A stretch of 64,000 bases of DNA from Gnetum montanum (GCA_015680685.1 MNCI01007974.1:1-64000); one strand, 5' to 3'. Shown: positions 34,161-46,766, numbered from the stretch's first letter. Numbers and translations: made by a program. Notes: generated by a model from the sequence alone, not told the origin.

Positions 34161-37100
34161 TGATTTTATATTAACTATTTATTCACTTTAGTAGCGATTA
34201 TGCAAGTACTGTGTGTGATATTGTATGTACATGTATAGTTTAGAGCATATGCAAGATTAATTGTTGATGTATGTTGGTTTGTACCCCATTCCTATCCTTC
34301 GGTGTAGTACTTGTTGGCCATCTAGTAGGAAAAGTGTAAAGGTTCACACTTAGTTTTATACTGAATTCATTTTGTTACATGTGAACAATGTAGAAATGAA
34401 GGATAGCACTAAGAGGGCTAAGGAGATGGATGTCTATAGGGATTGGTTGATGTATTTCTCCATGTATAGTTTTCTATATATTGTTCACATTTGCATGATC
34501 CTAATTATACTCTTATGTATATGATGTTTATGTTTTTGTATATTGTGAGAGTGATATAGATTTCTAGATTATCTAGAGACATGTAGTTTTATAAAATGAT
34601 GTGTATGCTTGGTTTTTGGTTTGATATGAATTTTTCATAGTCTAATCTTTTGAGATTTATATATATTAAGTGGCTTATTTTTAATGTAATTTCATGCATA
34701 ACTAGTTTTCTAATTTGTCTTGGTTCAGTTGTGTTATTATTGGTAAACCTAGGCATTAGTTCATCCTAGCTAGGTGTGGTAGGGTGGGGTGTTATATTGG
34801 CTTTGTGTGTTGTAAGCTTGTATACTCAAAATCCTTGTTAGAATGGGAATCAAGAAAGATTGGAGATGACGGGTTGTAGAACATCTCCATTGTTATCGAA
34901 GGTATTAGGATGTTATTAGGGATGTTTCTAGGAACTATTTCTACTAGCAAGGATTGGAATCCCTAGTATTGTACCACTTTGTAGGGTTGTTAGTACAACC
35001 CTAATTAATGATGTAGCTTCATTTCACCAAGATAGTCTCGTAGGTGTTATTGATGTGGAAAGGTGAATGAAAAAGTGAAGCTACTTTAATGGGGAGGTTG
35101 ATGGAGAAGTGAAGCATTAGCTGCTAGTTCTCATTTGTGATATTCATGATAAAGATGTCATGTTCCTGTATGAGGAACTTAAGTAAGTTTGTGTGTTAAA
35201 AAATCAAGGATTTGTAGGTGTGACATGCTAAATGGTGTAAATGCATCATTGTGGATGAATAAAGGAGGGTTTAGGGTTGAAACCTCATGAGAATACTAGA
35301 GGACATGAAACTAATTGCTAGTAAGATAGTTGGTGGGTTGGCAAAAGGAAAAATCCCATATCATCCTACCCAACATTTTCCATGTTTAATTTCACTATCA
35401 ATATGAAAAAAATTATGTAGTTTAAGTTAAGATAAAATTTCAATTTTCAATGTTATATAAGACAAGTTGTTATAATATGGTAAATGCTCATTTGTCACAC
35501 TTGTTGCACATGGAGATAGAATCCACTTCTTTGAAAATAACACTAAAGAGAACATACCTTTTTTCCTATCTTAATCAAAATATATATGCACAAGCAAGGA
35601 TTGTAGTATATGCAAACAACATTAGGTAGAGAGTGAACAATGCATCATATGTTGAATTAATGAAATCCATTTTTTTCATGCAAGGGAATACTACCAAGAA
35701 AAAGAGTAGTAGCAATAGGCTAAAATGCTTATAAAATCACATACAACAAGAACATAGGAGCAACAAAATCATCTTAGGCATTTACAAATGAAGGGGGACA
35801 TAGCACTTAAAGCATTGTTTGGGACACGACCACCAATGAGTGCCTCGAATAGGATTTAGGTGCTTGTTGGTCTTTGGTAACAACAAGTCCCAGATACATT
35901 CAAATAGGCTCAGTAGTTAAACATGAGTATATGTTTGCTGTTGTGAATGTTGAAATAGTTGGGTTGCATATAAAATTGTAATCGGCTATCATTAAAGAGA
36001 TGTGGCCAACTTTGTAAAATATTGTGAGTTGTTGCAGATTCCTATTTTGTTCAATCACTTAGTCTATACAGTCCTTATAATACCTACTTGTAATGAATAA
36101 AACTTTGCAAAAACCATTTGAGCACAACTCTGCCAATCTACTCCTAATTTTCCCCAGAGAGAGAAAGCTCCATAAGAAAACTAGAAATAGAGCAAGATTC
36201 AATGGAAAGAGAAAGAAAAGAAAGAAGATTTGTGTAAAAATCTCAAATATTTAAGCAAGGTAAATTGATAGGGGGAAATACTTCACAATAAAGTTACCCC
36301 TAATTCAATATCTATGAATTGTTCAAATTTTCTAGGCTCAAACAAGAAATTTCTTAAAGACAATCCTGCTATACTACCAAAAATTGCTACGTAAAACAAC
36401 ACATATGAGTCTCTATTTTGATTAGATAATAGTTGTCAACGACTGCATACAATAGAGCTTTCAAAGATTTGACAATTTCTAATTGAAATACCAAGGGAAT
36501 ATACTTTAAAAAATCAAAAAGCTATTTTAGTCCAATCAAAATTCCAAATATTTTTAAAAACCCTCTAGACTATTGAATTGCTCAACTGGCTTGTCTACAG
36601 CAGAGGCTCTCTTATAGCAATTCTAATAGTAGCCTTAACATTGCATAATAATAAACTTCTCTATTAAATTACTCTTGAGGATTTCCAACATGAGCTCTTC
36701 TATGGAAAATCTTAATAGGAGTCTACTATTATGTAACAAAGAATTATAAAAGCAATCTAAAAATTCCAAATTTAAATGCCAAGCATGATACTACCTAAAC
36801 CACTAGCTAAGTAGCTAAAATAAAATAGGAAAGAATGAACTCATAAGGTTAAAACAAAGTGGCTGAAATGATGTCTTTAGCAAGCCATCTTACAAGTAAT
36901 CTTCAAATTTATTTTTCCCAAAAAAGCTTCCTTCAAAATTCTACCTAAGATCTTTTATAGTGACCTTAGGATAGTTATAATAATCATGAGATGTTAAGGG
37001 TATTACAAATATCTAGTGGTATTAATTGATAACCCCCCTAGAAGTTATGACTTCCATAGAAAGTCATTAGAAATTTGAGCTATGGTTGCCAAGTATTTTC

Positions 37101-38299
37101 TTAACAACAAATATCATAGAGATCACCATAGGAAGTTACAAAAAAAAAATGAAGAAATACATATATTTTGAATCTCTTCTTCCATAAAAATATACCCTTT
37201 TGAAGTAAATATAAGTAAAGGTGTCAAGGTAAAACCATGGGTTTTAGCAAATTAATGGAATCAACACCACGTGATTAATTTGTCAAATGCTAACAATAAG
37301 GTAGAAATTTTTTCATTTTATTTTGAAAACCTAAACTCTCAAAGTATTGTTAGGTGTTCATCTATTAGCAAAAACCTAGAGATAAATTATGAGTGTGGAT
37401 TATAAACTCTGGACCTATTGATGCCCTCAAAATGCAATTGCATCTCCTCAACAAATGCTAGGACGAAATCCGACGATAGATTTTGTTGTAATCTCCACTT
37501 CACAACCAAACTGCAAACAATTACAGCCAACTTCCTGGTATGTTGGTGCATCCTACTTTTTTTGGCATCTCCAAAGATAAGAACCTTTAAATTTTGAAAT
37601 CCTTCCTCAACAAAATTTCTGAGGATTTTGGTAGATTTCCCACATTTTTGTAGAGCCTTCTCCAGAATTCTTCTAGTGATGATTTCAACATCAATGGAGA
37701 GAAAAACTATGTTTTACCAAGAACCATGTTCATCATATTTATTTATGTTCTTTTGGTTTTGCTATTCTTGTAGTCACACATTGTAGGAATCATTTAGGGT
37801 TTTTCTCTTTTTCTTTGAATATCAGAATGATGATGTTTACTCCCCCCAATTTCCACCCTCCAAAAGCTTTTAAGACTGAAGCCATTATGGCTATCATTGC
37901 CACCGATGACGATGAATTTTGGAATGTGTGTCATGTGTGGCCTACGTTGGTTCACGGGTATAGCACTTGTGCTTACTAACTGCTCTCATGGCTTTGTAAA
38001 CCGAATTCCTAACTTGAGTGGAATCCACCCCTTTTCTAGTACTCTTCTCTTTCTTCTAAAAACTATATTATTGAAATCATTTATCTCTATATTTTAGATT
38101 ACCTCTGACAAAAACCATTGTGTATGTGGTAGGAATTAATTTATTGTAATGCCCCAAACATGGTAGCATGGAGAATACATGACAAGTGTTTGATGACATG
38201 TTTTGCATAGTAACATGCTTCACCATGTTTGCCACTTGCTTGAGCCATTTGATTTGAGTCTTTCCTCAACTTGATTAGAACAATATAATCCAAAGGATT
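34161..38299. other. Unassigned AT-rich sequence
   Basis: About 4.1 kb with no gene I can support. A TAGGGTTGT-TAGT-ACAACCCTA hairpin lies at about 34981-35002, and GTGGGGTGTTATA near 34785 resembles the end of some plant gypsy LTRs. Short frames (for example 37897-38097) lack recognisable motifs. Confidence 0.4.
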
Positions 38300-38690
38300 T
38301 ATTCTTGTGAACTTGATTCAAGTCTACTATTGCTTTGGAAAAGATTCAACTAGCATCATTCTTTACAATTCCTGGTTTTGTCGCAATGATGTATATAATT
38401 TCTTCTTTTTTCAATTTTTTAGAACTTTGGTGCATGGAATAAAATTAAGAAAATTAACTTCCCCAAAGTATAGAAGTTTAATTAATGGTACAGAAATTAA
38501 ACTCCAAATTTTTTTTGAGAAATATGTTGAACCTTCATAAGTTATTGATGTTTCTGGACTTTAATCAACTGTATTATTTCTATGGGCCATTTATTTCATT
38601 GGATTAATTTCAGAGTACACAAACTCATTTTATCATTGTTTGTAAAGATATGATTGCTGGCCATATTCATAATAAATTATTTTCAAAAAT
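38300..38690 (+). pseudogene. Possible Ty3/gypsy integrase fragment
   Basis: A plus-strand frame carries FFRTLVHGIKLRKLTS-KY and then NGTEIKLQIFFEKYVEP. This resembles the integrase segment around the catalytic Glu in chromovirus-type elements (FWRTL...GxKLRxxTxYHPQxDGQTE...LEQYL). No LTRs or other domains are seen nearby, and the catalytic context is degraded. The call rests on spacing of a few residues. Confidence 0.3.
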
Positions 38691-39463
38691 CTCATTTTCT
38701 TAACAATGTTTCACAGATGTTAGTGATAATGGAATCCATCTTTAATTTGGCCTTTCCCTCTTCTTTTTTTGGTTTTCTTAAATGCTTATAGAAGGTTTTG
38801 TAGTTGAGGATATTTAACAAAATGCTTACAAGATAGGAGATCTTAGAATTAATGAACAAAATCTTCTCCCCATCCACCAAGCTATCATCAAGAAGAGAAA
38901 AGAGTGAATGCCTCCGAGGGCATAAAAATAATGCATCAAATTAGTTGTACCTTAAAGAATTTTTTGTTCAAGTATCAATTTTTATTAGTATGCAATTTTT
39001 TGTTACTTATTATAATTTCTTAACCACTTTATTTTTATAGTTGAATACTTTAAATTAGTTAGTCACTTCAAGTCAATGTAAATCCCACAAATTTTGTGAT
39101 TAACTTTGTTCATTTTGTAACACCTATGGTTGTGGGGGTATGATATGTTAACAATAGTGTACAATGGCACTATGTGTATGGAAAAAAAAGTTTCAAAGTT
39201 AATTTTTTAAATTTTCTTCAATTGATGGATAGATGTAATTGATTTTTCTTCCATCACACCTTTATTTTTTAATTAGTTAAGTAATTAAAATTAGCATTCA
39301 ATGATTTTGGATTCAACATTTGTCTACTAAACCAAAGAAAGTAATGTATTCCATTTCAAGTAGTTTGGTGAAATACAAGAAGTAGGATTTTAATGGATTT
39401 GTGATTTCTAAAGAGGAATGGAATAAAATGACTGCAACTTTGAACTCCATGGTATCCAAGAAC
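38691..39463. other. Unassigned AT-rich sequence
   Basis: No element or gene is recognisable up to the abrupt left end of unit A. Confidence 0.4.
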
Positions 39464-40100
39464 GGTTAAGTAGAGGTAACTAACCAAGAAATCACAAAGA
39501 TCCTAACAAGAACCATAAGAAAATATAGAAGAGATTAGAGCACCAAACTCAACAATGCCTCCTGGGCCTATCGCTCAACATGGAAATGCCCTATTGGATA
39601 CTCTCCCTATTAGTTAGTGTATGGAAAACTTCCAATGCTTCTTATCCAGTCTAAGCTCCATACACTCTTAACAGCATGTGATCTAGATCTTAACCTAAGT
39701 CTAGCACAGAAAGAAAGACTAATCAACTTGAATGTGCTAGATGAAAACCAATTGGTAGCCTTATCTTTGAATGAGGTACATAAGGCATTCAACAAGCAAT
39801 GTCATGACCTCAAAATATAGAAAGTAACATTTCAACTAGGTGATAAGGTTCTCTATTGGAACCCCACACATGCACCCTAGAAGACAAAATTCCAAATGTT
39901 GTGGGAGGGACTTTATATAATTGATCAAACCTTTCCTTTTGGGTCCATGTTAATTTACAAGCCTAAAAGCCTAGATAAAAAGAAATTGGTTAACATCTAA
40001 TAAGTAAAACCTTTCCTAGAGCCAAGACAAGCCAATGCAACCACCACCTTGACGAATGGACAACCACATTCCATTCTTTAGATCTCCTCCTTCTAACTCA
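39464..40100 (+). pseudogene. Integrase C-terminal region of unit A
   Basis: The plus-strand reading EVTNQEITKILTRTIRKYRR, then YGKLPMLLIQSKLHTLLTAC, HKAFNKQCHDLKI, and FQLGDKVLYWN (the GPY/F-like module) matches unit C closely. It begins next to the catalytic Glu, so the core is missing. Several stops are present. Confidence 0.8.
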
Positions 40101-41684
40101 ATTGTGGGGGAGATGGCCATCTTTGCTAATGATCCATATGGCTTCTTATTTTTTCTACTTTTTATTTTTTTTCCACATTTTTGATTTTAGAAGTTATTTA
40201 TTTTAAAAATTTTTTATTTTCAAAATTTTCCCAAATATTGCACCATCATTAGTACCTTTGAAATTTTCTTGATTATTTTGCACTTTCTTATATATTTTAC
40301 TTTGTTTGGTTTTGTTTTGTTTAAGTGTGACTTTTCATTATTTTTGCTAATAAAACTGCTTTATTGCTACAAGACATACTACCAATGTTTCTATTTACTA
40401 ATGATGGTTTGTGCTTAATGTTGTGATTATTGATGTGTGGTTTCTATTTTTGAATTCTGATGTCTAATGACTATGATATGGTTTATTTTTCATGGAATAG
40501 GCAGTGAGTCCACATCATCCACCCATCGAATAAACTCTATGGTTTTCCTTGTTCTAGAAGTTTGAGGTTCCTTCCATTAAGAAAACTTTTAATCAATTGG
40601 TAACCTTGGTAGTTTCAGGATTAGGAAAGATTCAAAGGTTTGTAGAGGGTGTGACTTCAAGGGGATCCAATACTCCTTGTACTCTTGCTTACTTGAGTGC
40701 TTTGGTGTTTTTCATGAACTTCTTACCATTCCATTCCAACCACTAATAGGAAGTCAAATAAAGTCTTTGCATGGTGTGGATGCCATCCAAAAATTTTAAA
40801 ATAAAAAATAAAATAAAATTCAAAAAGAAAAACATGATGAAAATTCAAAGCACACTCCTTAGACAAATAAATTGGCTACAAGCACTAGTTATGGGACTAG
40901 AAAGACATGCATCCATGCTTGAAGGTCCCCTCTAACTAAGGCTCTCTCTCTTTCTCTCAGTTTCTACTTTTCTTTTCTTCTCTTCTTGAAATGTTTGTTG
41001 TTTTATGGGAGTACTCTTGTGTCTTGAGTGGGTTGATCGATCTTGGAGTGGCAATGTGAAGTCACTAAAAGAGGCTGGTTTTGGTCTAGAATAAGGATGG
41101 ATCTTCTTAGATCATTTTAAACACATATTCCACAAGGAATTTCTTATGACCTCAATTCGGGATTCCATCTCACTTTCTCAATCATCCATCTATGCTACCA
41201 TAACTCACCTCACTGCTGGTTTCTATGTTATGCTTGATGTCTTATTTTGACATGTTGGGATTCTTGGATAGATTCTTTTTGGTTGGTCCTTAACTTTTCA
41301 TGACCAGTAATCAACTATGGGGCCCACGAACTCCTTAATTGGGGTTATGCAAGGGCAATAAGGGTAGATGCCTACTATGGGGAGGACCCACTTGCATATC
41401 TCTTGGGTTCATTAGTTAAGTTCCTTACCTTCAACATTATTACAATCCTATCTTTCACATATTCCATTATGAAAACCCATTTGTGCTCCTTGAACTCTCA
41501 TTTTCCATCCCATTTTTACCATTTTTCCTAATTTTCTTAATTTTTGGAACTTTAACACTCTCTTCTCACATTTTCATCATGTTCATGGTTGTTTAGGCTT
41601 CCATTTGACCGTAATTTCATTCAAAATCTCTTTGTAAATTTCAAGTTTTGACCAAGTTAACAAAAGTCAATGATGGTGAATAGC
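40101..41684 (+). other. Post-pol spacer of unit A
   Basis: This is a T-rich, non-coding segment. It begins with a purine tract TGGGGGAGATGG at 40105-40116, conserved in C at 57546-57557. It is colinear with B and C from 40346 onward. Confidence 0.7.
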
Positions 41685-41776
41685 TACAATGATGAGGCCT
41701 TGTCGACATAGCCAACCACATTGACTTGCCCTCATTGATGAGGCCCCATCAACACAGTATAAAAATACTATAAATA
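41685..41776 (+). promoter_or_regulatory. Internal LTR-like promoter of unit A
   Basis: Boxes of GATGAGGCC-TGTCGA and GATGAGGCCCCATCAA, the same boxes as in U3 of this family's LTRs, are followed by CTATAAATA at 41768-41776. It lies about 430 bp upstream of the post-pol ORF. Confidence 0.7.
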
Positions 41777-41922
41777 CTACTAAACACCTAGGAATTTTTC
41801 ACATTTGGTCCATATTGCCCAAGGATTTTTTGCAATTTTCAAAGCCCAAAACATTCCTGAGCCTATAACTCTCACATTGTTTATCCAAATCACCCCGTTC
41901 TTTGATCCTACAATTACTGGAG

Positions 41923-42203
41923 GTAAGCTCTTGATCATGGGGGTAGTAAATCCCAAGGTTTTGATGATAAGTTTTTTTGAAATTTTTTCTAACTCCCCTA
42001 AAGGGTTAAGTGATAAATGTTATTAAATCATTAACTTTCGAGAATTTAACCCTTCCAACAACTTCGGTAAACCAAAGATTAAATTGATAATCTAGCCAAT
42101 CATAATCACATCTTATCCAAATGTAACCCCTTCATGAGACAAGGTATTATAGTCATTCTAAGTTACATAATAATTACTAATCCATTGTAATGTGTGATTA
42201 TAG
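41923..42203 (+). other. Predicted leader intron of unit A post-pol gene
   Basis: The donor GGAG|GTAAGC and the acceptor GATTATAG are followed at once by the ATG at 42204. The intron is 281 bp and T/A-rich. The sites are at the same places in C. Confidence 0.65.
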
Positions 42204-44436
42204 ATGGCACCAAGATTGAAGAGACCACAAGAGGAGGGACCATCACAACCATGGGAGAAGTAACCTAGAGGAGGAAGAGGCCAATAAGAACATGGTCAAG
42301 AATAGGTTGTGGAAACCCATGTAATAGGGCCTCTCAAAGATGAGGCTAAGGTGGAATATATCTGACAAATTCCCAAAGAGGTAGCCATATCTAAACATTC
42401 ATAGTGAGGAAAAGTGCCAAGCTACCTAGACTAGAATTCACACTCACATAGGCCAGTCTTGACATAATTGGAAGTCATGAGGTCCAACACTTAGTTCTCT
42501 AAGAATTGAATTTTGAATCATTCCTTGAATAGTCTCTAGAACATGTCAGAACTCAACTACAAGCCTCTCCCATGTGGCCAATCATCACATCCAATGGGAA
42601 GTGGTACATGGGAGAAATGTATTTGTTTTGGAATAACAAGAAAGTAGGATCTGCTATGAAAATCAATGACATCCAAATGTCCTACTTAGTGGAGGCCATT
42701 GCACATGTCCTTGGGCTACTAGACCTAGGAACATAGTTGGTAGAGTTGTCAACACAAGGTGACCCTAAAGCAAAGAAGGAGTGGACACAATAGTGTTATG
42801 GGGTTGACCGCAAGGAGTTTGGCATGCTCACACTGGTGGAGCAAGTCTATTTTAAGATAGCAGCCTATCACCTCAATCCAACAGTGAGGCCTAGTAAGGG
42901 AATAACCTTCTCCACCCAAGCATGCATTGCTTTAAGTAATAAATTTTTAGCAAATCTTCCACAACTAATCTATCTAGAGATAGAAAAGTGCTTCAAGGAG
43001 AATGAGCATTGAAGAAAGATCTTTCCTTTTCCTTGCTAGATTAGAAAACTATGCAAAAGGGCAAGGATATTCTACTACACAAATGATATACTCAAGCATG
43101 ATCCTAGTGCTTTGTGGGCTAAGATGATCAAGGGTAAGATATCTGCCATGACCACAGAAGACGAGGAACAATGTCAACCTCCATCACCTACTCATGAGTA
43201 AACACCAGAGGCTTGCATTGTAGTTGAATGCATGAAAAAATTCTGAGAGAAACTCTTGCAACAACAAGAGTAGTAGGCTGGAACTAGTGGTGCATTGACA
43301 CAAGATGAAGCTTTTCAATAGCTTCAAGAACAACTTAAGAAGGTTGAAGGAGAAATGGTAACGATGGTCTTTAATCATTCCATAGCATAAGCTACAACTC
43401 ATTCAGTATGGAGGGACTTAATGCAAACTCACCAAGAAAATGGGACTTGATCATAGAAAACCATCACTTATGGAATGTTGATGCACAAAAACAATAGTTA
43501 GAAGAATTTATCCATCAATAGTAGGAGTAGCTCACTAGGGTAAACCCCAAACTAAGGAGATTAGTAGCAGAGAATTGTAACCTCTCCATGGAGGAGGTTC
43601 ATGCCTTATGCCAAAACTCAACTATTGAGATTGCTTCCTAGAACAATGAGGCTTTGAAATTTGAGAAAGTTAAGAATCATTACAGAGGCTAGGGTGGCCT
43701 ACAAAAAGAGGTGAATGAAAAGCATATCCAACTAGTGAAGGCAAAAGTTAACGAGGCTCTCCAGCAACTCCAACAAGGTAGAGAATTGTGACAACCTATC
43801 ATTGATGGGATTAATGCCTACAACAAGGTAGAAATTCACATGAAGGAGTTGTAGATTGATGAGATGATGAAGTACATGGAGTTGTCCAATCTTTGTTATG
43901 CAAACTTGGCGATGTTGATTATGGGACAATCATGGTTTGAACTTGAAAAGAAAGTGGCTAGCTTGTACTTTTTGTATGAGGCTGAGTTCAAGACCCATAA
44001 AGACACTAAGCAAAAGCTTGTAGTTGTTAATGCTGAACTCGAGGTTCTCAAGGCAAAATTCATTAACTAGAGATCAATTATAGAGAACTTGGCTAGAAGA
44101 ATGAATAACTACTAGGCATTGTAGGACACACTTAGAGCATTTAACATTAAGTGCAAGCAATTCGTGGCTTGGTTTGTTAATGTGAAGAAGCTCTTTCCCA
44201 TTTTGCCTTGTCATTTAGATGTTCCAACCTCAACCCATGTTGGTGAAGCTACATGGACCGTGAACGATCCTAGGAGTAAAGAAGAAAAATTGAAGGTGTT
44301 ATTGGATGCTTTTCACCTTCCACCTAAAGTATTAGTAGCAGTAGGATAGCCATAGCCACCTTTGCCACCACATGTGCCTAAAGCCTATGAAGGTTCCTCA
44401 AAACCTTAATAGCCATCACCCCCTAGGATTTTCTAA
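42204..44436 (+). pseudogene. Post-pol ORF of unit A (about 630-bp internal deletion)
   Basis: It starts MAPRLKRPQEEGPSQPWEK. In the middle it has an open 62-residue stretch (LTLVEQVYFKIAAYHLNP, LPQLIYLEIEKCF) followed by FPFPC-IRKLCKRARI, resembling the plant 'putative transposon protein' domain (recalled, not searched). The C-terminal half is rich in heptads (KTHKDTKQKLVVVNAELEVL) and ends in a Pro-rich tail. Compared with B it lacks about 630 bp between TAGTGGTG (43290) and CATTGACA. Stops mostly replace Gln. The protein's role is unknown. No membrane segment or signal peptide is seen, so an envelope role is not supported. Confidence 0.75.
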
Positions 44437-44675
44437 TCTTCTTCATCAACTTTACATCATCAAAGAATGTGTTGTCTGGTTTTGAAGAATCATGTTGTGG
44501 TGTTCAATTTTGTTTCATGAACATTGCAATTTTTGTAATTTGTTGATTCATACACTGGGCACTTAGTTGTTATGTTGATTTTGTCTTATTTTGTTTTGTT
44601 ATGTCAAAGTCAGTCAATAATTCCATACCTTCCCAATGTTGTAAAGAACTTGAGGACGAGTTTTCAATCAATCAT

Positions 44676-44690
44676 GGGGGGGGGGGGGTA
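44676..44690 (+). promoter_or_regulatory. Polypurine tract of unit A (run of 13 G)
   Basis: Thirteen consecutive G residues (44676-44688) followed by TA precede the LTR start TGATGAG. B has ATGGGGGCA and C ATGGAGTA at the same place. Confidence 0.75.
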
Positions 44691-45388
44691 TGATGAGTTT
44701 CGATTTGTCATGTCAACTAGGCCCCATCAACGAGGCCCCATTGATGTAGGGGTCTATCCTAGTCTATAAATATGATCCACTAGTTGCATTTATGGCATCA
44801 ATTCTCATAGTAGTAGTAGAGCTCTTGCAGTTTATCTATTCAAAAGTTAGAATATTTTTTCCGAGTGCCCGTAGTAGGAGTCAATAAGTGTATGGATCTT
44901 TATTCGAGATTGTTGTACGTAAGCATGACAATGTGTGTGGTAATAAAGATGAGCTTTCTGATAAACCTTGTAGCATTCTAAATAAATTAAATATTTTATT
45001 TATGCATTTAATATTTTCAATTACTTATTCAATGTTTTCCAGTAATTAAGCTAATTAGGATAATGAGCAAGATAAGCTAGATAGATTAAATACATAAGTA
45101 CGACTGCTTCAAGCGTAACATGTATTCGCTTGGTAATCCCAGTAGTGTTATTGCTTGGAACGTTGAGTAGTGTAGAACTTGGTAACCTAGCAGTGGATAC
45201 ATGGGTTCAGGACATGTATGGAAAGTGGGACTGAATACTTATGTTAGGACTAACTAGAGACTAGTAGATTAGTTACATTAAAGTAGCCATTAAATTACCT
45301 TGTCTTTTTCTCTATTTAAGCACCAAGACTATAAAACATAAAACTATAAAAATCATATGCCTCAATTACACTTAACAATATCATGTGC
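44691..45388 (+). repeat. Truncated LTR of unit A
   Basis: It starts TGATGAGTTTCG and matches the LTRs of B and C for about 700 bp, then ends at CATGTGCT(A), where B and C continue TTCACAAG. The U5 end and the primer site are missing. Its CTATAAATA is at 44764-44772. Confidence 0.88.
44705..44772 (+). promoter_or_regulatory. LTR promoter of unit A
   Basis: Two GAGGCCCCAT-type boxes precede CTATAAATA. The LTRs of B and C have about five such boxes. Confidence 0.65.
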
Positions 45389-46714
45389 TAGTAACAATGC
45401 TTTATTACTACTAAACACAATGCCACTATTTTTGTTTATTAATGATGGTTTGTGCTTAATGTTGTAATTATTGATGTTTAATTTCTATTTTTAAATTCTA
45501 ATGTCTGATGACTATGACATGGTTTATTTTTCATGGAATAGGTAGTAAGTCCACATCATCTGCCCACCCAATAAACTCTATAGTTTTCCTTATTCTAGAG
45601 TTTGAGGTCCCTTCCATTAATGAAACTTTTAATCAATTCGTAACCTTGGTAGTTCTGAAATTGGGAAATATTTAAAGGTTTGTAGAGGGTGTGACTTCAA
45701 GGGGACTCAATACTCCTTGTACTCTTTTGCTTACTTTAGTGCTTGGGTGTTTTTCATAAACTTCTTACCATTCCATTCCAATCACTGATAGAAAGTCACA
45801 TAATGTCTTTGCATGGTGTGGTTCCTATCCAAAAATTCAAAAAAATAATAAAAAAAATAAAAAATAAACAATTTGAGAAAAAACATGATGGGAATTCAAA
45901 GCACATCCATTACACAAATAAATGGGCTACAAGCATTGGTTATGAGACTAGAAAGATATGCACCATTGCTTGAAGGTCCCTTCTAAATAAGGCCCCCTCT
46001 CTCTCACTTCCTACTTCTCTTTTCTTCCCTCTTTGAAATTGTTGTTGTTTTATCAGAGCACTCTTGTGTCTTGAGTGGGTTGATAGGTATTGGAGTGGTA
46101 ATGCAAAGTTACTAAAAGAGGTTGGTTTTGGTTTGGACTAAGGATGGATCTTCGTAGGTCATTTTAAACACATATTCCACAAGGGACTTCATATGACCTC
46201 AATTCTGGATTCCATCTCACCTTCTTAATCATCCATCTATGTTGCCATAACTCACCTCACTACTAGTTTCTATGTTATGCTCGATGTCTTAGTTTGACAT
46301 GTTGGGATTCTTAGATAGATTCTTTTTGGTTGGTCCTTAACTTTTCATGACCATTCATCAACTATGGGGTCCATGAACTCCTTAGTGTTAGTTATGCAAG
46401 GGCAACAAGGGTAGATGCCTACTAAGGGAAGGATCCACTAGCATATCTCTTAGGTTGGTTTATTAAGTCCCTTACCTTCAACATTGTTACAATCCTATCT
46501 TTCACACATTTTGTTATGCAAACCACTTTGTGCTCCTTGAACTTTCATTTTCCACCCCATTTTTACCATTTTTCCTAATTTTCTTAATTTTGGAGACTTC
46601 AACATATCTTCTCACATTTTCATCATTTTCATGGCTATTTGGGCTTCAATTTGATCCTAGTTTTGTTCAAAATCTCTTTGTAAATTTCAAGTTTTGACCA
46701 TGTCAATGATGGTC
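45389..46714 (+). other. Post-pol spacer of unit B
   Basis: Non-coding and colinear with the spacers of A and C. No independent feature is seen in it. Confidence 0.65.
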
Positions 46715-46766
46715 AATAGTTACATTAATGAGGCCCCATCGATGCAATACAAAAATACTATAAATA
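46715..46766 (+). promoter_or_regulatory. Internal LTR-like promoter of unit B (shortened)
   Basis: One AATGAGGCCCCATCGATGCA box remains before CTATAAATA at 46758-46766. Confidence 0.6.

Larger units (their letters stand above)
39464..45388 (+). mobile_element. Athila-like unit A (pol end, post-pol region, truncated LTR)
   Basis: This is the first of three head-to-tail units. It starts abruptly inside integrase (the reading EVTNQEI matches C at about 56916) and continues through spacer, internal promoter, leader intron and post-pol ORF into an LTR cut short at about 45388. There it joins unit B within a shared TGCT(A). Confidence 0.85.

Noticed and set aside
34981-35002. Hairpin TAGGGTTGT-TAGT-ACAACCCTA as a terminator or second SINE
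   Set aside because: It resembles part of the SINE body, but no boxes, tail or duplications flank it; bacterial-type termination is not relevant here.
37860-38100. Host exon candidate around the peptide ATDDDEFWNVCHVWPTLVHG
   Set aside because: It is short, lacks splice or domain support, and is surrounded by stops.
34770-38170. Possible LTR ends (GGGGTGTTATA near 34785, TGTAATGCCCC near 38146)
   Set aside because: These short motifs resemble plant gypsy LTR ends, but no paired repeat, primer site or target duplication could be found.
5236-39500. D and A both start near the same point in integrase, suggesting a hotspot
   Set aside because: The left end of D is explained by the copia insertion; the coincidence with the abrupt start of A needs no common cause.
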